In this document: one piece after another, positions 34,623 to 42,737 of the stretch
Layout of the letters: every line of letters begins with the position of its first letter
Numbering within the stretch: position 1 is the first letter of the stretch
Assembly: GCA_002068415.1 (NCBI GenBank)
Contig: MVZM01000002.1
Location: 1 to 64,000, forward strand
Direction: 5' to 3'
DNA length: 64,000 nucleotides
From: Tenericutes bacterium ADurb.BinA124
GTDB lineage: Bacteria; Bacillota_I; Bacilli_A; ML615J-28; CAG-698
The notes under the pieces: model-generated
Database searches by the model: none
What the model saw: only the letters and a program-made list of their open reading frames with translations
What the model was told of the DNA's origin: nothing
Position numbers and translations under genes: made by a program

Positions 34623-34646
34623 AAAACTGGTTAAAGCCAGTTTTTT
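34623..34646 (+). terminator. Intrinsic terminator after upp
   Basis: Arms 34623-34630 and 34637-34644 pair, followed by T residues to 34646. Confidence 0.85.
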
Positions 34647-34648
34647 AA

Positions 34649-34677
34649 TTGTTTTTAAAAAGTTTTCATAGTATAAT
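34649..34677 (+). promoter_or_regulatory. Promoter of the CapD-like gene
   Basis: TTGTTT at 34649-34654 and TATAAT at 34672-34677 with 17-bp spacing. Confidence 0.65.
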
Positions 34678-34707
34678 ATAAAAGAAAGTATTTGAGGGTA
34701 TGAAAAT

Positions 34708-36561
34708 ATGTTAACAACGAATGTTTGTAAGACCATCGCCCTAATTATCATTGATATCATCATCATCATTTTTGTTTATTATTTGGGGATGGAGTTTATC
34801 GTTCGCGATTTTAAAATCGTGGGATGGGAATTAGTTTCGCTCTTAACTTTAATTGTTTTCATCAAAATCTTCATTAATTTCTTTACCCGACTCTATCATT
34901 TCTTATTTGATCATGTTGGAGCGACGGAATTTATGCGGATTGTTTTTGCGGCTTCGTTATCCAATCTCATTGTTTATCTTGTCTTGTTAATCTCGCAATA
35001 TGTTCAAATTGAATGGTATGTTTTCTTGTTTTCAGCACCGCTGGAAATCTTATTGATGACGGGAGTGCGCTTTTATCGGCGGATTCGACGCCGGCTTGTT
35101 AATGCCGCTATTTTGGGTTCACCAACCAAATATATCAATACGATCATCATCGGTGCCGGTTCAGCCGGTCGGATAGCCTTGGAAGAAATTGAAAAAAATA
35201 ATCATTTGCACAACAAAGTGGTTTTGTTTGTCGATGATGATGATAGCAAGCTAAACAAACAAATGCGGGGTGTTCAAATCAGCGGACCGATTACCAACAT
35301 CCCTGATTTAATTGATCAATACGATGTGAAAGAAGTTATTATTGCGATTGCCAGTTTGGATAAAACGCGTTTGCGGGAAATCATCGAAATTGTTTCCACA
35401 AAACAAGTCAAAATTAAACGCTTGCCCTTAATGTTGGAAGACCAAGAAGATGATAAACGCAAAATCATTGATGTCCGCATTGAAGACTTATTGAACCGGG
35501 GCGTTATTCAACTCGACAATCTTGGCTTACATGACTTGATTAACGAAAAAACGGTCTTGGTTACCGGTGGTGGAGGATCGATTGGGGCGGAATTGAGTGA
35601 ACAGATTCTTTCGTATAATCCCAAACAATTGATTCTTTTTGATATTTATGAGAATACAACCTATGAAACGCAAATCAGCTTACAAAAACGAATTTCCAAT
35701 GAAAAACTGGCCACGGAATTAATTGTTTTAATTGGCAGTGTTTATAACGATATTCGTTTAGAAAGTGTTTTTGAAAAATATCGACCACAACTAGTCTTCC
35801 ATGCTGCGGCTTACAAACATGTTCCGTTGATGGAAGATAGTGCCGTCGAAGCTGTCCGCACCAACATTTTAGGAACATATAATGTTTCTTCGCTTGCCAA
35901 CAAATATCATGTTCAAAAAATGATTCTCATTTCCAGCGATAAAGCGGTGCGCCCGACTAATGTCATGGGGGCGACAAAAGCCGTCTGCGAACGGATTGTC
36001 CAATATTTTGATACCATTAGTGAGACCAATTATGCGGCGGTGCGATTTGGGAATGTTTTAGGCAGCCATGGGAGCGTGGTCCCCTTATTTAAAAAACAAA
36101 TTGAGGAAGGCGGGCCGATTACCATCACTCATCCGGAAATTACTCGTTTCTTTATGACCATCCCCGAAGCGGTCAGCCTCATTTTACAATCCGCTGTTTA
36201 TGCAAAAGGTGGCGAAATCTTTATTTTGGACATGGGAGAACCGGTTAAAATTGTTGATTTAGCTTGTAAAATGATTCGCTTATGTGGCCTTATTCCGGAA
36301 CAAGATATCAAAATCAAATATGTCGGTTTGCGTCCGGGCGAAAAACTTTATGAAGAATTATTATTGGATGTTTCCAAACATCTTAAAACCGCCAACGATA
36401 AAATCTTTATTGAAAACAAGCAAGATATCAGTTTGATTGAAGAATTTATGACGAAAGTTCGTGAACACTTGGATTGTACCGATAATGATAAAATGAAGGA
36501 ACTTGTTCAGAGTTTAATTAAGACTTACAAAATTGACAACAATCATAATAATCATCAATAA
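34708..36561 (+). CDS. Polysaccharide biosynthesis nucleotide-sugar dehydratase (CapD/EpsC/WbpM type)
   Basis: 617 residues. Four N-terminal membrane helices (to about residue 125) precede a CoA-binding-like Rossmann domain (TIIIGAGSAGRIALEE). The second Rossmann fold is a short-chain dehydrogenase-type dehydratase (TVLVTGGGGSIGAELSEQIL, FHAAAYKHVPLMED, RFGNVLGSHGSVVPLF). Members are UDP-GlcNAc 4,6- or 5-inverting dehydratases that start bacillosamine or pseudaminic-type sugar synthesis. GAGGG lies nine bases before ATG 34708. It stands alone with its own promoter and terminator, so partner glycosyltransferases must be elsewhere. The exact sugar product cannot be read from sequence. Confidence 0.9.
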   Translation: MLTTNVCKTIALIIIDIIIIIFVYYLGMEFIVRDFKIVGWELVSLLTLIVFIKIFINFFTRLYHFLFDHVGATEFMRIVFAASLSNLIVYLVLLISQYVQIEWYVFLFSAPLEILLMTGVRFYRRIRRRLVNAAILGSPTKYINTIIIGAGSAGRIALEEIEKNNHLHNKVVLFVDDDDSKLNKQMRGVQISGPITNIPDLIDQYDVKEVIIAIASLDKTRLREIIEIVSTKQVKIKRLPLMLEDQEDDKRKIIDVRIEDLLNRGVIQLDNLGLHDLINEKTVLVTGGGGSIGAELSEQILSYNPKQLILFDIYENTTYETQISLQKRISNEKLATELIVLIGSVYNDIRLESVFEKYRPQLVFHAAAYKHVPLMEDSAVEAVRTNILGTYNVSSLANKYHVQKMILISSDKAVRPTNVMGATKAVCERIVQYFDTISETNYAAVRFGNVLGSHGSVVPLFKKQIEEGGPITITHPEITRFFMTIPEAVSLILQSAVYAKGGEIFILDMGEPVKIVDLACKMIRLCGLIPEQDIKIKYVGLRPGEKLYEELLLDVSKHLKTANDKIFIENKQDISLIEEFMTKVREHLDCTDNDKMKELVQSLIKTYKIDNNHNNHQ

Positions 36562-36562
36562 G

Positions 36563-36585
36563 ACCAAGGATAACTTGGTTTTTTT
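36563..36585 (+). terminator. Intrinsic terminator after the CapD-like gene
   Basis: Arms 36563-36568 and 36574-36579 pair around GATAA, followed by T residues to 36585. Confidence 0.82.
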
Positions 36586-36593
36586 GATGGAAA

Positions 36594-36622
36594 TTGCAAT
36601 CCTTTTTAAACGATGATATAAT
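36594..36622 (+). promoter_or_regulatory. Promoter of pduO
   Basis: TTGCAA at 36594-36599 and TATAAT at 36617-36622 with 17-bp spacing. The leader is only about 15-20 nt, so there is no room for a cobalamin riboswitch. Confidence 0.8.
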
Positions 36623-36644
36623 AATAATTAATTAGGAGGCTCTT

Positions 36645-37127
36645 ATGAATTATTATACGCGCACCGGAGACCAAATGACCACCAGCGTCATTACTAAACG
36701 AGTTTATAAAAATCACCCCCTCGTCGAATGTTTAGGAACAATTGATGAATTGCAATCGCATTTAATGTTATGCACGCACTATGTTGATGAAAAAAAGCAA
36801 GACTTATTGAAAAACCTTGCTGCGAGTTTTTTTTCTTACAGTGCCGATTTGATAGGGGTTGGATCTTGTCGGATGACTGAAGATAATGTTTTAGCTTTAG
36901 AAAAAAGCGTTGATGAAATTTCCCAAACTCTTCCCAAACAACAGGGTTTTTTATTGCCGGGAACAACGCTTGCCAATGCTCAAATTCATATTGCCCGCAC
37001 AGTGGCAAGAAGATTGGAGCGCACTTTAGTTACTTACGCTAGAAAAAAGACGATTCCTGCGGTTTTGCTTAAATATATCAACCGAGTATCGGATTTATTA
37101 TATGTCCTGGCAAGGAGTGTTGAGTAG
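36645..37127 (+). CDS. pduO: PduO-type ATP:cob(I)alamin adenosyltransferase
   Basis: 160 residues. YTRTGDQMTTSVITKRVYK is the N-terminal ATP-binding block (the norm is TGDxGxT), VECLGTIDELQSHL is the second signature, and ARTVARRLERTLVTYA with INRVSDLLYVLAR is the conserved C-terminal helix pair. It makes adenosylcobalamin from salvaged cobalamin. TAGGAGG precedes ATG 36645. No other B12 gene is in the window, so the dependent enzyme lies elsewhere. Confidence 0.88.
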   Translation: MNYYTRTGDQMTTSVITKRVYKNHPLVECLGTIDELQSHLMLCTHYVDEKKQDLLKNLAASFFSYSADLIGVGSCRMTEDNVLALEKSVDEISQTLPKQQGFLLPGTTLANAQIHIARTVARRLERTLVTYARKKTIPAVLLKYINRVSDLLYVLARSVE

Positions 37128-37346
37128 ATGTTTGAAAAATTATTGTTCATGGGCTATTTGCTCATTTTTCTGGGATTGATTCCCATTATTTATCGAGCGC
37201 TGATGGCACTTGATTTTTCGCAGTTATTTCAGCGCAATTCGCAGTGGCAAATTAAATTCTTAATGGGAATTTTAAGTATCGTATTAGCCTTTTTGGCGGC
37301 GTTTGCGGTTTTAACGACAATGGAATATATTCGGTCCTTATTTTAA
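37128..37346 (+). CDS. Small two-helix membrane protein, DUF1146-like
   Basis: 72 residues with two membrane helices (about 6-26 and 44-66) and the central block MALDFSQLFQRNSQWQIKFLM, which resembles the DUF1146 (Bacillus YwzB) pattern of a helix, a loop with F..L.+, and a second helix. Location downstream of upp parallels ywzB in Bacillus, although the atp operon is absent here. ATG follows the pduO stop directly. Function is unknown in the family. Confidence 0.6.
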   Translation: MFEKLLFMGYLLIFLGLIPIIYRALMALDFSQLFQRNSQWQIKFLMGILSIVLAFLAAFAVLTTMEYIRSLF

Positions 37347-37404
37347 AAAGGTCTACGGAAAAAGGTTGATTAGCAACAAACTTTTGCCTAGACTTTAAAA
37401 AATC

Positions 37405-37434
37405 AATCTTCCCGTTGGGGAAGATTATTTTTTT
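37405..37434 (+). terminator. Bidirectional intrinsic terminator
   Basis: Arms 37405-37413 and 37418-37426 pair around GTTG, with a T-run on the plus strand to 37434 and an A-run before 37405 serving the minus strand. It separates convergent genes. Confidence 0.87.
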
Positions 37435-38099
37435 AAATCGATGATACTGGCTTGCCAGGCTACTAACAAAGCTAAAAGGAGGCTTGCCAGGGCTAACACG
37501 GGAAGATATAGTTGCCAAAGCATTGGCGAAGTAAACAACCAAATGGTTTTAGCCTGTAAGAAGGCATAAATGTTTTGAAAGAAAAGGCTGACGGTTAAAA
37601 AGGTAAGAACATAGAATCCCGGCCGTCCAAAGCGAGTTTTTCTTAAGATTAAAGCCAAGAAACTAGCAAATAAATAGACAAAGACATTGAGAGCAAAAAT
37701 TAATAAAAAAGTAGTAACTTTTAAATAAGGAAAAGAAACAAGTGTTTCGCTATTTAGGGTTTCTTCGGTTTTAAACAAACCGTAAAACAATAAACCGGCT
37801 GCCATTGTTTTAAACAAAGCATTGATTATTCCAAACAACAGGCTGCTCACAAAGAAGCTTAAGCGGTTGGTTTTAAAGTTAAAATAATGATCACATAAAT
37901 GATTATATTCGTAAAAACCGAAGACAAAAGATAGAATTAGTAAAAACACCAAAAAAACAACGATAAAGGGATAGAAAACTTTAACATCTTTAAAGACGAA
38001 GATGATGGCTAAAGCGGCTAAAACTTCTAAAACAAAAGCGATTAGGAAAATTTTGCGATAGGAAAAATAATGTAATTTGAAAGGCTTTAAAAATATCAT
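37425..38099 (-). CDS. Six-helix membrane protein, putative ABC-2-type permease
   Basis: 224 residues with about six hydrophobic helices (VFYPFIVVFLVFLLILSFVFGF; TTFLLIFALNVFVYLFASFLALIL among them). It has no sequence motif I recognise. It follows the ABC-like ATPase by one base on the minus strand, so the pair probably forms an ABC-2/YtrC-like membrane complex. The substrate is unknown. Because the ATPase is degenerate, it may be a sensor or regulatory complex and not a pump. Confidence 0.65.
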   Translation of the reverse strand: MIFLKPFKLHYFSYRKIFLIAFVLEVLAALAIIFVFKDVKVFYPFIVVFLVFLLILSFVFGFYEYNHLCDHYFNFKTNRLSFFVSSLLFGIINALFKTMAAGLLFYGLFKTEETLNSETLVSFPYLKVTTFLLIFALNVFVYLFASFLALILRKTRFGRPGFYVLTFLTVSLFFQNIYAFLQAKTIWLFTSPMLWQLYLPVLALASLLLALLVAWQASIIDLKK

Positions 38100-38100
38100 T

Positions 38101-38982
38101 TTATATTCCTTTCATTTCCCGTAAATTTATTAAATAGATGAAAACCTTTTGAATGGGAACTTCGGATATTTTGATTAAATACTTTTGGTATTTGCGGATT
38201 TCATCCTTTGTCAGTTTTTTGCGAATGCAAACGGTGAGGTTATTGTCCCGTTCTTCAACCCCGATGACTTTGATGCCGGTTATTAAGGATTTTAAAACTT
38301 CCGTTTTTCCACTTAAATATTTAAAACTGGTTTTGATTTCCTCGGTGGTAAAGTTTTCAAACAGGCGCCCTTTATCAAAAAACAAGACTTTATGGACAAT
38401 CGACTCGATTTCATCGATATAATCGGTTGATAAAATTAAAGTGCGAGGGTATCTAGTATGATGGGAATAAACGAAATTAAAGAAATCATAGCGGTCTTTC
38501 GCATCAACATCGTCCAAAGGATTTTCAAAAACCGTGATATTAGCACGGCTGGCCAAGCCTAAAATCCCTAACAACAACTCTTTTTTATTAGGGAACAGTT
38601 TATAATATAAAGTATTTGGTTTGATTTCAAAGAAATGCATCAGTTCATAAGCATAACCGTTATCCCATTTTGGGTAAAACGAAGCCATCAATTGGCAGAT
38701 TTCCCGGATTGATAAATGCCCCGGGAAGCTCATTTTCTTGGAAATAAAGCAAATTCGTTTGGCCATGAGCGGATTATTATATAATAATTGACCATCCAAA
38801 AAAACTTGACCTTCATTCGGCTTCGCTTTTGTGGAAATTAGGTTCAGTAGAGTTTCTTTTCCGGAATCGCTTTTGCCGATAATAGCATAAATTTGGTTGT
38901 CAAGAAAATTATAGTTAAAATTGATTACCGAAGGGTGTTTTCGATATAATTTTGTGACATTCTCACAAACTAAAACTGACAT
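38101..38982 (-). CDS. Degenerate ABC ATPase-like protein (YtrB-like)
   Basis: 293 residues with the overall layout of a YtrB/BcrA-type ABC ATPase, but its motifs are altered. Walker A is GKSDSGKET (Ser43 position is Glu). The Q-loop Gln is missing (FISKKMSFPG). The signature LSGGQ is LFPNKK at 129-134. In Walker B the Asp is Phe152 while Glu153 remains. The H-loop His is Asp187 (STDYIDE). ATP hydrolysis is therefore doubtful. A C-terminal domain of about 80 residues follows. It may bind nucleotide without turnover or act as a structural partner. It is transcribed ahead of the membrane protein from its own promoter. Confidence 0.8.
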   Translation of the reverse strand: MSVLVCENVTKLYRKHPSVINFNYNFLDNQIYAIIGKSDSGKETLLNLISTKAKPNEGQVFLDGQLLYNNPLMAKRICFISKKMSFPGHLSIREICQLMASFYPKWDNGYAYELMHFFEIKPNTLYYKLFPNKKELLLGILGLASRANITVFENPLDDVDAKDRYDFFNFVYSHHTRYPRTLILSTDYIDEIESIVHKVLFFDKGRLFENFTTEEIKTSFKYLSGKTEVLKSLITGIKVIGVEERDNNLTVCIRKKLTKDEIRKYQKYLIKISEVPIQKVFIYLINLREMKGI

Positions 38983-39016
38983 AATAACGCTCTTTTCTTA
39001 TTCCTTTGATAAGTAA

Positions 39017-39045
39017 AGTATACACTGAAAACCCCGATAAAGCAA
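39017..39045 (-). promoter_or_regulatory. Promoter of the degenerate ABC pair
   Basis: On the minus strand TTGCTT (39040-39045) and TATACT (39017-39022) are spaced by 17 bp, 35 nt before the start codon. Confidence 0.7.
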
Positions 39046-39118
39046 TTAAATCCTTTCCGTTTTTCCCAAAAAACAATCTTTTTCCAATAAATAAAGCGTA
39101 AAAAACAAGTAATAAATA

Positions 39119-39153
39119 AAAAAAGCACCTTAATATTTCTTTTTTTAGGTGCT
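39119..39153 (-). terminator. Intrinsic terminator of yigZ
   Basis: On the minus strand arms 39153-39147 and 39130-39124 pair around a 16-nt loop and run into a T-tract. It lies about 120 nt past the yigZ stop, giving a long 3' untranslated region. The rest of 38983-39275 shows only the ABC promoter and A/T-rich sequence without coding potential. Confidence 0.72.
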
Positions 39154-39275
39154 GGCTGATTTTCTTTTGTTTTGGCGTTTTGTCTTAGGACTTTTATTTA
39201 TTCGCTTTTAAAGGTAAAATGTAGTGTGAAGGAAATTAAGCGGGTTTTAAGGCGGTTTGAGAGCTGTTTTTAAAA

Positions 39276-39869
39276 TTATTGCTCGTTTTGCTTAATAATA
39301 ATTTGGTTTTTGCTTTGGTCGGATAACAAAGCGCTTAAAAGCTCAACATCGTCCTTTGGAACCCGAACGGAGAGATTAATATCGCTTTCAAAAACCTTAT
39401 CGATGATTTCGTAATTTTCCAAAAGTTTCATCACTGAATGATGATGGGAATAAGCAAAAGTCAGTGTGAGAATGACATAATTAATGATGGGCAAAAAGAC
39501 CGCTTTTTCGAGGGCTAAAGCGACACTGGAACTGTAAGCGCGGACCAAACCACCCGCTCCCAGTTTAATGCCGCCATAATACCTGATCACTACGGCCAAA
39601 ATATTGCTTAAATCATGCTTGCCAAGGACTCCATAAATGACGCTTCCAGCCGTATTGCTCGGTTCGCCGTCGTCGGAGAACTTGGCTTGGCTTTGATTGG
39701 CACCGATAATGTAGGCATAACAATGGTGCGTGGCTGTTGGATGCTCTTTTTTAATGGCTGACAAGGCGCTTTTAGCTTCCGCAAGCGAAGCAACAGGAAT
39801 TAACTGGCAGATAAAGCGACTTTTATTAATTGTTTGTTCACAAATGACATTTTGTTCGATGGTTTTCAT
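39276..39869 (-). CDS. yigZ: YigZ/IMPACT family protein (UPF0029)
   Basis: 197 residues from ATG 39869. An open frame continues 67 codons further upstream but is rich in Phe, Leu, Ile and Tyr and crosses the promoter, so I reject it. Signature blocks are KFSDDGEPSNTAG, VIRYYGGIKLGAGGLVRAYSS and a C-terminal ferredoxin-like UPF0029 domain (LTLTFAYSHHHSVMKLLENY). IMPACT-family proteins are linked to translational stress control and YigZ to nucleic acid binding; the precise role is not settled. GGTGAT precedes the start. Confidence 0.9.
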   Translation of the reverse strand: MKTIEQNVICEQTINKSRFICQLIPVASLAEAKSALSAIKKEHPTATHHCYAYIIGANQSQAKFSDDGEPSNTAGSVIYGVLGKHDLSNILAVVIRYYGGIKLGAGGLVRAYSSSVALALEKAVFLPIINYVILTLTFAYSHHHSVMKLLENYEIIDKVFESDINLSVRVPKDDVELLSALLSDQSKNQIIIKQNEQ

Positions 39870-39884
39870 TGTATCACCAAATCT

Positions 39885-39913
39885 ATTATAACGAAAACGC
39901 AAGAGTATGAAAA
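39885..39913 (-). promoter_or_regulatory. Promoter of yigZ
   Basis: On the minus strand TATAAT (39885-39890) with TTTTCA (39908-39913) 17 bp upstream, close to the ATG at 39869. Confidence 0.6.
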
Positions 39914-39973
39914 GGTTTTTTTCGGAAAAATAAAAAATGCAATAAAAACATAGTAATTTTTGGGGTTTTATTA

Positions 39974-39979
39974 TATAAT
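39974..39979 (+). promoter_or_regulatory. -10 element of the CCA-like gene
   Basis: TATAAT on the plus strand, 39 nt before ATG 40018. No convincing -35 is seen at 16-18 bp. Confidence 0.45.
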
Positions 39980-40017
39980 GAATTAAAGTTGATAAATAAA
40001 GGAGCTCTGGAGTTAAG

Positions 40018-41691
40018 ATGGAACAATATTTAAACAAAGGAAAAGAAGTTTTAAAAATATTAATCAACAACGGCTGCGAAGCTTATCTTATTGAGGATGT
40101 CGTTTGTAATACGATTATGCAGATTCCCTTTAATGAAGTTGAAATCATCACGAATGCGACCCCCGATATGGTTAAGGGGATTTTTTCGCTTGCGAAAGTC
40201 GAGCCGGAAGCCGAAGGGCTGGTCCGCTTATTTTATAGCGGCTATGAATTCCTTATTTCGACTTTTCGTAAAGCCGAAAAGCTTCGTGACAACCGTTTGC
40301 CACTTCGCATTCATTATTCCAAGGATTTACACGATGAATTAGCTTGTCGCGATTTCACCGTTACAGCCATTGCCATGAGCCATGCCGGTAAACTGACCGA
40401 TGCTTATAAAGGCTTTGAAGACATTCAAAGGAAAAGGATTAGGACCATCGGTAATCCGCGCATTCGTTTCAGTGAAGACCCGGTGCGCATCTTAAAAGCC
40501 TTGCGCTTAGTTAGTGAATTAGGCTTTAAGATTCATCGCAAAACATTATCCGGAATGCGGTCTAGAGCCAAATTACTAGCGAAATTACCGACGAAAGCTT
40601 TAATCCCGGAATTAAAACGCTTCTTTGCCGGCAAATATTTTAAGAAAGCTCTCAAATATTTAGTGGAAGTTTCCGTCCATCGCTACTTAGTTGGTATCGG
40701 CAAAGAATTAAAACGCCTTAACAGACGCTTTAAAGCCATGCCTTTGGAAATATTCTTGGGATGTGCCTTTGTGCGCCAAGGCACATTCAAAGAAGAGTGG
40801 GCCGATTTGGTTAGCGATGCCCCGACATTGCGTCAAGTTGTGGACTTAGCGATTGCCACCCCTAAAAGCAAGTATGATAATGTTTTGTTATACAATAATG
40901 GTTTACAAGTTAGTTTGGATGCTAACTTAGTGAATTATCGCCTTGGTAAAGCTCGCAACCAACAAAAACGAATTAAAAAGGCTTATGCCTTACTACCGAT
41001 TACAAGCAAGGAGGAATTGAAATTCCAAGCTGAAAATATTATGGAATTGACGAATCAGCAAGCCGGTGATTATGCGACCCAAATTGAAAACAGCATGATT
41101 ACGAAAGTCCTTAAAAAAGAATTAGTCAACGATTATGATACTTTAAAAATCTACGCCATTAATTCACTGCGGGAAACCGGCATTTTACCGTCATTACCAA
41201 GTGGTGATGAACAAGCTATGCTTGAAACAGAACCGATTAAAGCTTATTTACATGTTGAACCGATGAAACAAAGCCCTTATCAAAGGCCGGAAGCCCCTGT
41301 AACTGAAAGCCCCTTTGAACCGGTTTTCGGTCAAGAACAAGCCCGAATTGCTCAAGAACTCAAACAAGCCGAACCGATTATGCAAAGTTATACGGAATTG
41401 AAAATTGACCAAATTGAACGGCGAATGTATGAACAAGAAAAACGTCTTCAGGAAAAGGATGCGAAAATTAAAGAGTTGGAACGCCGAGCCTTGCAAATGA
41501 AATTAGAGCAAGATGTCAACAATTTAGTCGGTCAAAACTTGGAAATGTTGAAAGACATGAATTATATTGAAAAAAACAGCGAAAAAATCATGATGTCGAA
41601 AGAACTGAAAGATCTTTATAAGGGTTTGATAACTAATGTTGACCCGAAGTACCGTCATCTAAAAGAGGAAAAGAATGACAAAGAAAATTAA
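40018..41691 (+). CDS. Degenerate CCA/poly(A) nucleotidyltransferase-like protein with coiled-coil tail
   Basis: 557 residues. The head and neck align with class II CCA-adding enzymes (FSEDPVRILKALRLVSELGF is the neck motif). The active-site signatures are altered: the GG of VGG is Glu26-Asp27, the RD following it is Cys30-Asn31, the DxD pair is Glu40-x-Glu42, and RRD is Cys110-Arg111-Asp112. Residues about 440-530 form a charged coiled coil (ERRMYEQEKRLQEKDAKIKEL). It may be an RNA-binding scaffold or a changed-specificity enzyme. It overlaps yhaM, a 3'-5' exoribonuclease, by 17 nt, so a joint RNA-processing role is plausible. I would not annotate it as cca without tests. Confidence 0.78.
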   Translation: MEQYLNKGKEVLKILINNGCEAYLIEDVVCNTIMQIPFNEVEIITNATPDMVKGIFSLAKVEPEAEGLVRLFYSGYEFLISTFRKAEKLRDNRLPLRIHYSKDLHDELACRDFTVTAIAMSHAGKLTDAYKGFEDIQRKRIRTIGNPRIRFSEDPVRILKALRLVSELGFKIHRKTLSGMRSRAKLLAKLPTKALIPELKRFFAGKYFKKALKYLVEVSVHRYLVGIGKELKRLNRRFKAMPLEIFLGCAFVRQGTFKEEWADLVSDAPTLRQVVDLAIATPKSKYDNVLLYNNGLQVSLDANLVNYRLGKARNQQKRIKKAYALLPITSKEELKFQAENIMELTNQQAGDYATQIENSMITKVLKKELVNDYDTLKIYAINSLRETGILPSLPSGDEQAMLETEPIKAYLHVEPMKQSPYQRPEAPVTESPFEPVFGQEQARIAQELKQAEPIMQSYTELKIDQIERRMYEQEKRLQEKDAKIKELERRALQMKLEQDVNNLVGQNLEMLKDMNYIEKNSEKIMMSKELKDLYKGLITNVDPKYRHLKEEKNDKEN

Positions 41692-42613
41692 AGATTGGGA
41701 AGTTGGCGACAAAGCGACGCTCTTTTTACGGTTTTCCGATATTCAAATCAGAAAAACCAGCGCCAATGCCGATTATGCGACGATGCTCGGTTTTGACGGG
41801 ACTGACTTAATTGAAGTCAAAATGTGGTCATTTAATGATGAAAAGCGAGCCCTTTTGAAAAACGGTGAAATTTATGAAGCCAGCGGCACCATGAAAGACT
41901 ATCAAGGGAAAATGCAGTTCAACGTTACTGATTTTCGTTTAGCCCTTCCCTCCGAAATCAACCCGCAAGATTTTTATGAATATGCTAAATTGGATGAAGA
42001 AACCTTAAAAGCGGAAATCGTGGGCTATGTTAATCGGATTGACAATGAAACAATTAAAACGATTGTTTATCAACTGTTAAAAAAATACTTTGCCGATTAT
42101 TTTTTGTTTCCCGCCGCTATGAATGTGCATCATAATTATTTTTCCGGTTTAGCTTATCATGTTTATTCAATGTTAAAAGTCAGTGATGCTTATTTAGATT
42201 TATTTCCGTTTTTAAACCGCAGTTTGGTTTATGGCGGGATTATTCTTCATGATCTAGGGAAATTAGTCGAATTAAGCGGACCGAAAGGGACGACTTATAC
42301 AAAAGCAGGGAATCTGTTAGGCCACATTACCATTGCCGCCAACTTGCTTTATGAAGTGGCGAAAAGCCTCAATGTTTTAGAAAGTGACGAATACTTGAGT
42401 TTAAGCCATATGGTTCTTTCCCACCATGGTTATTTGGAATACGGTTCACCGAAAGAACCGATAATTCCGGAAGCGGCCTTGCTTTATATGCTGGATTTTG
42501 CTGATTCCCGTTTAGGGGCTTTGGAAAAAGAAGTCGCTAATACGGAAAAAGGCGAATATACTAACCCGATTTTAGCCTTTGATCGCAAATCCTTTTATGT
42601 TCCCAAACTGTAA
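41675..42613 (+). CDS. yhaM: 3'-5' exoribonuclease YhaM
   Basis: 312 residues. The N-terminal OB domain (residues about 8-95, DKATLFLRFSDIQIRKT) is followed by an HD phosphohydrolase domain with HHNYFSGLAYHVYSM and the IILHDLGKLVEL metal motif, then LSHMVLSHHG. YhaM degrades single-stranded RNA and DNA from the 3' end. AGAGGAA precedes ATG 41675, inside the upstream gene. In Bacillus yhaM lies next to prsA, and prsA-like genes follow here. Confidence 0.92.
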   Translation: MTKKIKDWEVGDKATLFLRFSDIQIRKTSANADYATMLGFDGTDLIEVKMWSFNDEKRALLKNGEIYEASGTMKDYQGKMQFNVTDFRLALPSEINPQDFYEYAKLDEETLKAEIVGYVNRIDNETIKTIVYQLLKKYFADYFLFPAAMNVHHNYFSGLAYHVYSMLKVSDAYLDLFPFLNRSLVYGGIILHDLGKLVELSGPKGTTYTKAGNLLGHITIAANLLYEVAKSLNVLESDEYLSLSHMVLSHHGYLEYGSPKEPIIPEAALLYMLDFADSRLGALEKEVANTEKGEYTNPILAFDRKSFYVPKL

Positions 42614-42614
42614 T

Positions 42615-42639
42615 AAATCCACCTTTAGGGTGGATTTTT
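42615..42639 (+). terminator. Intrinsic terminator after yhaM
   Basis: Arms 42615-42623 and 42629-42637 pair around TTTAG, followed by a short T-run. Confidence 0.85.
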
Positions 42640-42670
42640 GCTTTGACGGGGGAGAAATACATGTAAAAAC

Positions 42671-42699
42671 TGGACTTTACTTTATAGATATGATATAAT
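42671..42699 (+). promoter_or_regulatory. Promoter of the CorC/HlyC-like gene
   Basis: TGGACT at 42671-42676 and an extended -10, TGATATAAT (42691-42699), with 17-bp spacing. Confidence 0.75.
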
Positions 42700-42737
42700 A
42701 ATGTCCAAATTAAATGAAAACTGTGAGGTGTTGTTTT

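Noticed and set aside
36562..36644. Possible cobalamin riboswitch before pduO
   Set aside because: The 83-nt gap is fully used by a terminator, promoter and ribosome-binding site; a B12 riboswitch needs far more sequence.
39870..40070. 67-codon N-terminal extension of yigZ
   Set aside because: Crosses the yigZ promoter and the start of the divergent gene, has no homologous-looking content, and the ATG at 39869 has a ribosome-binding site.
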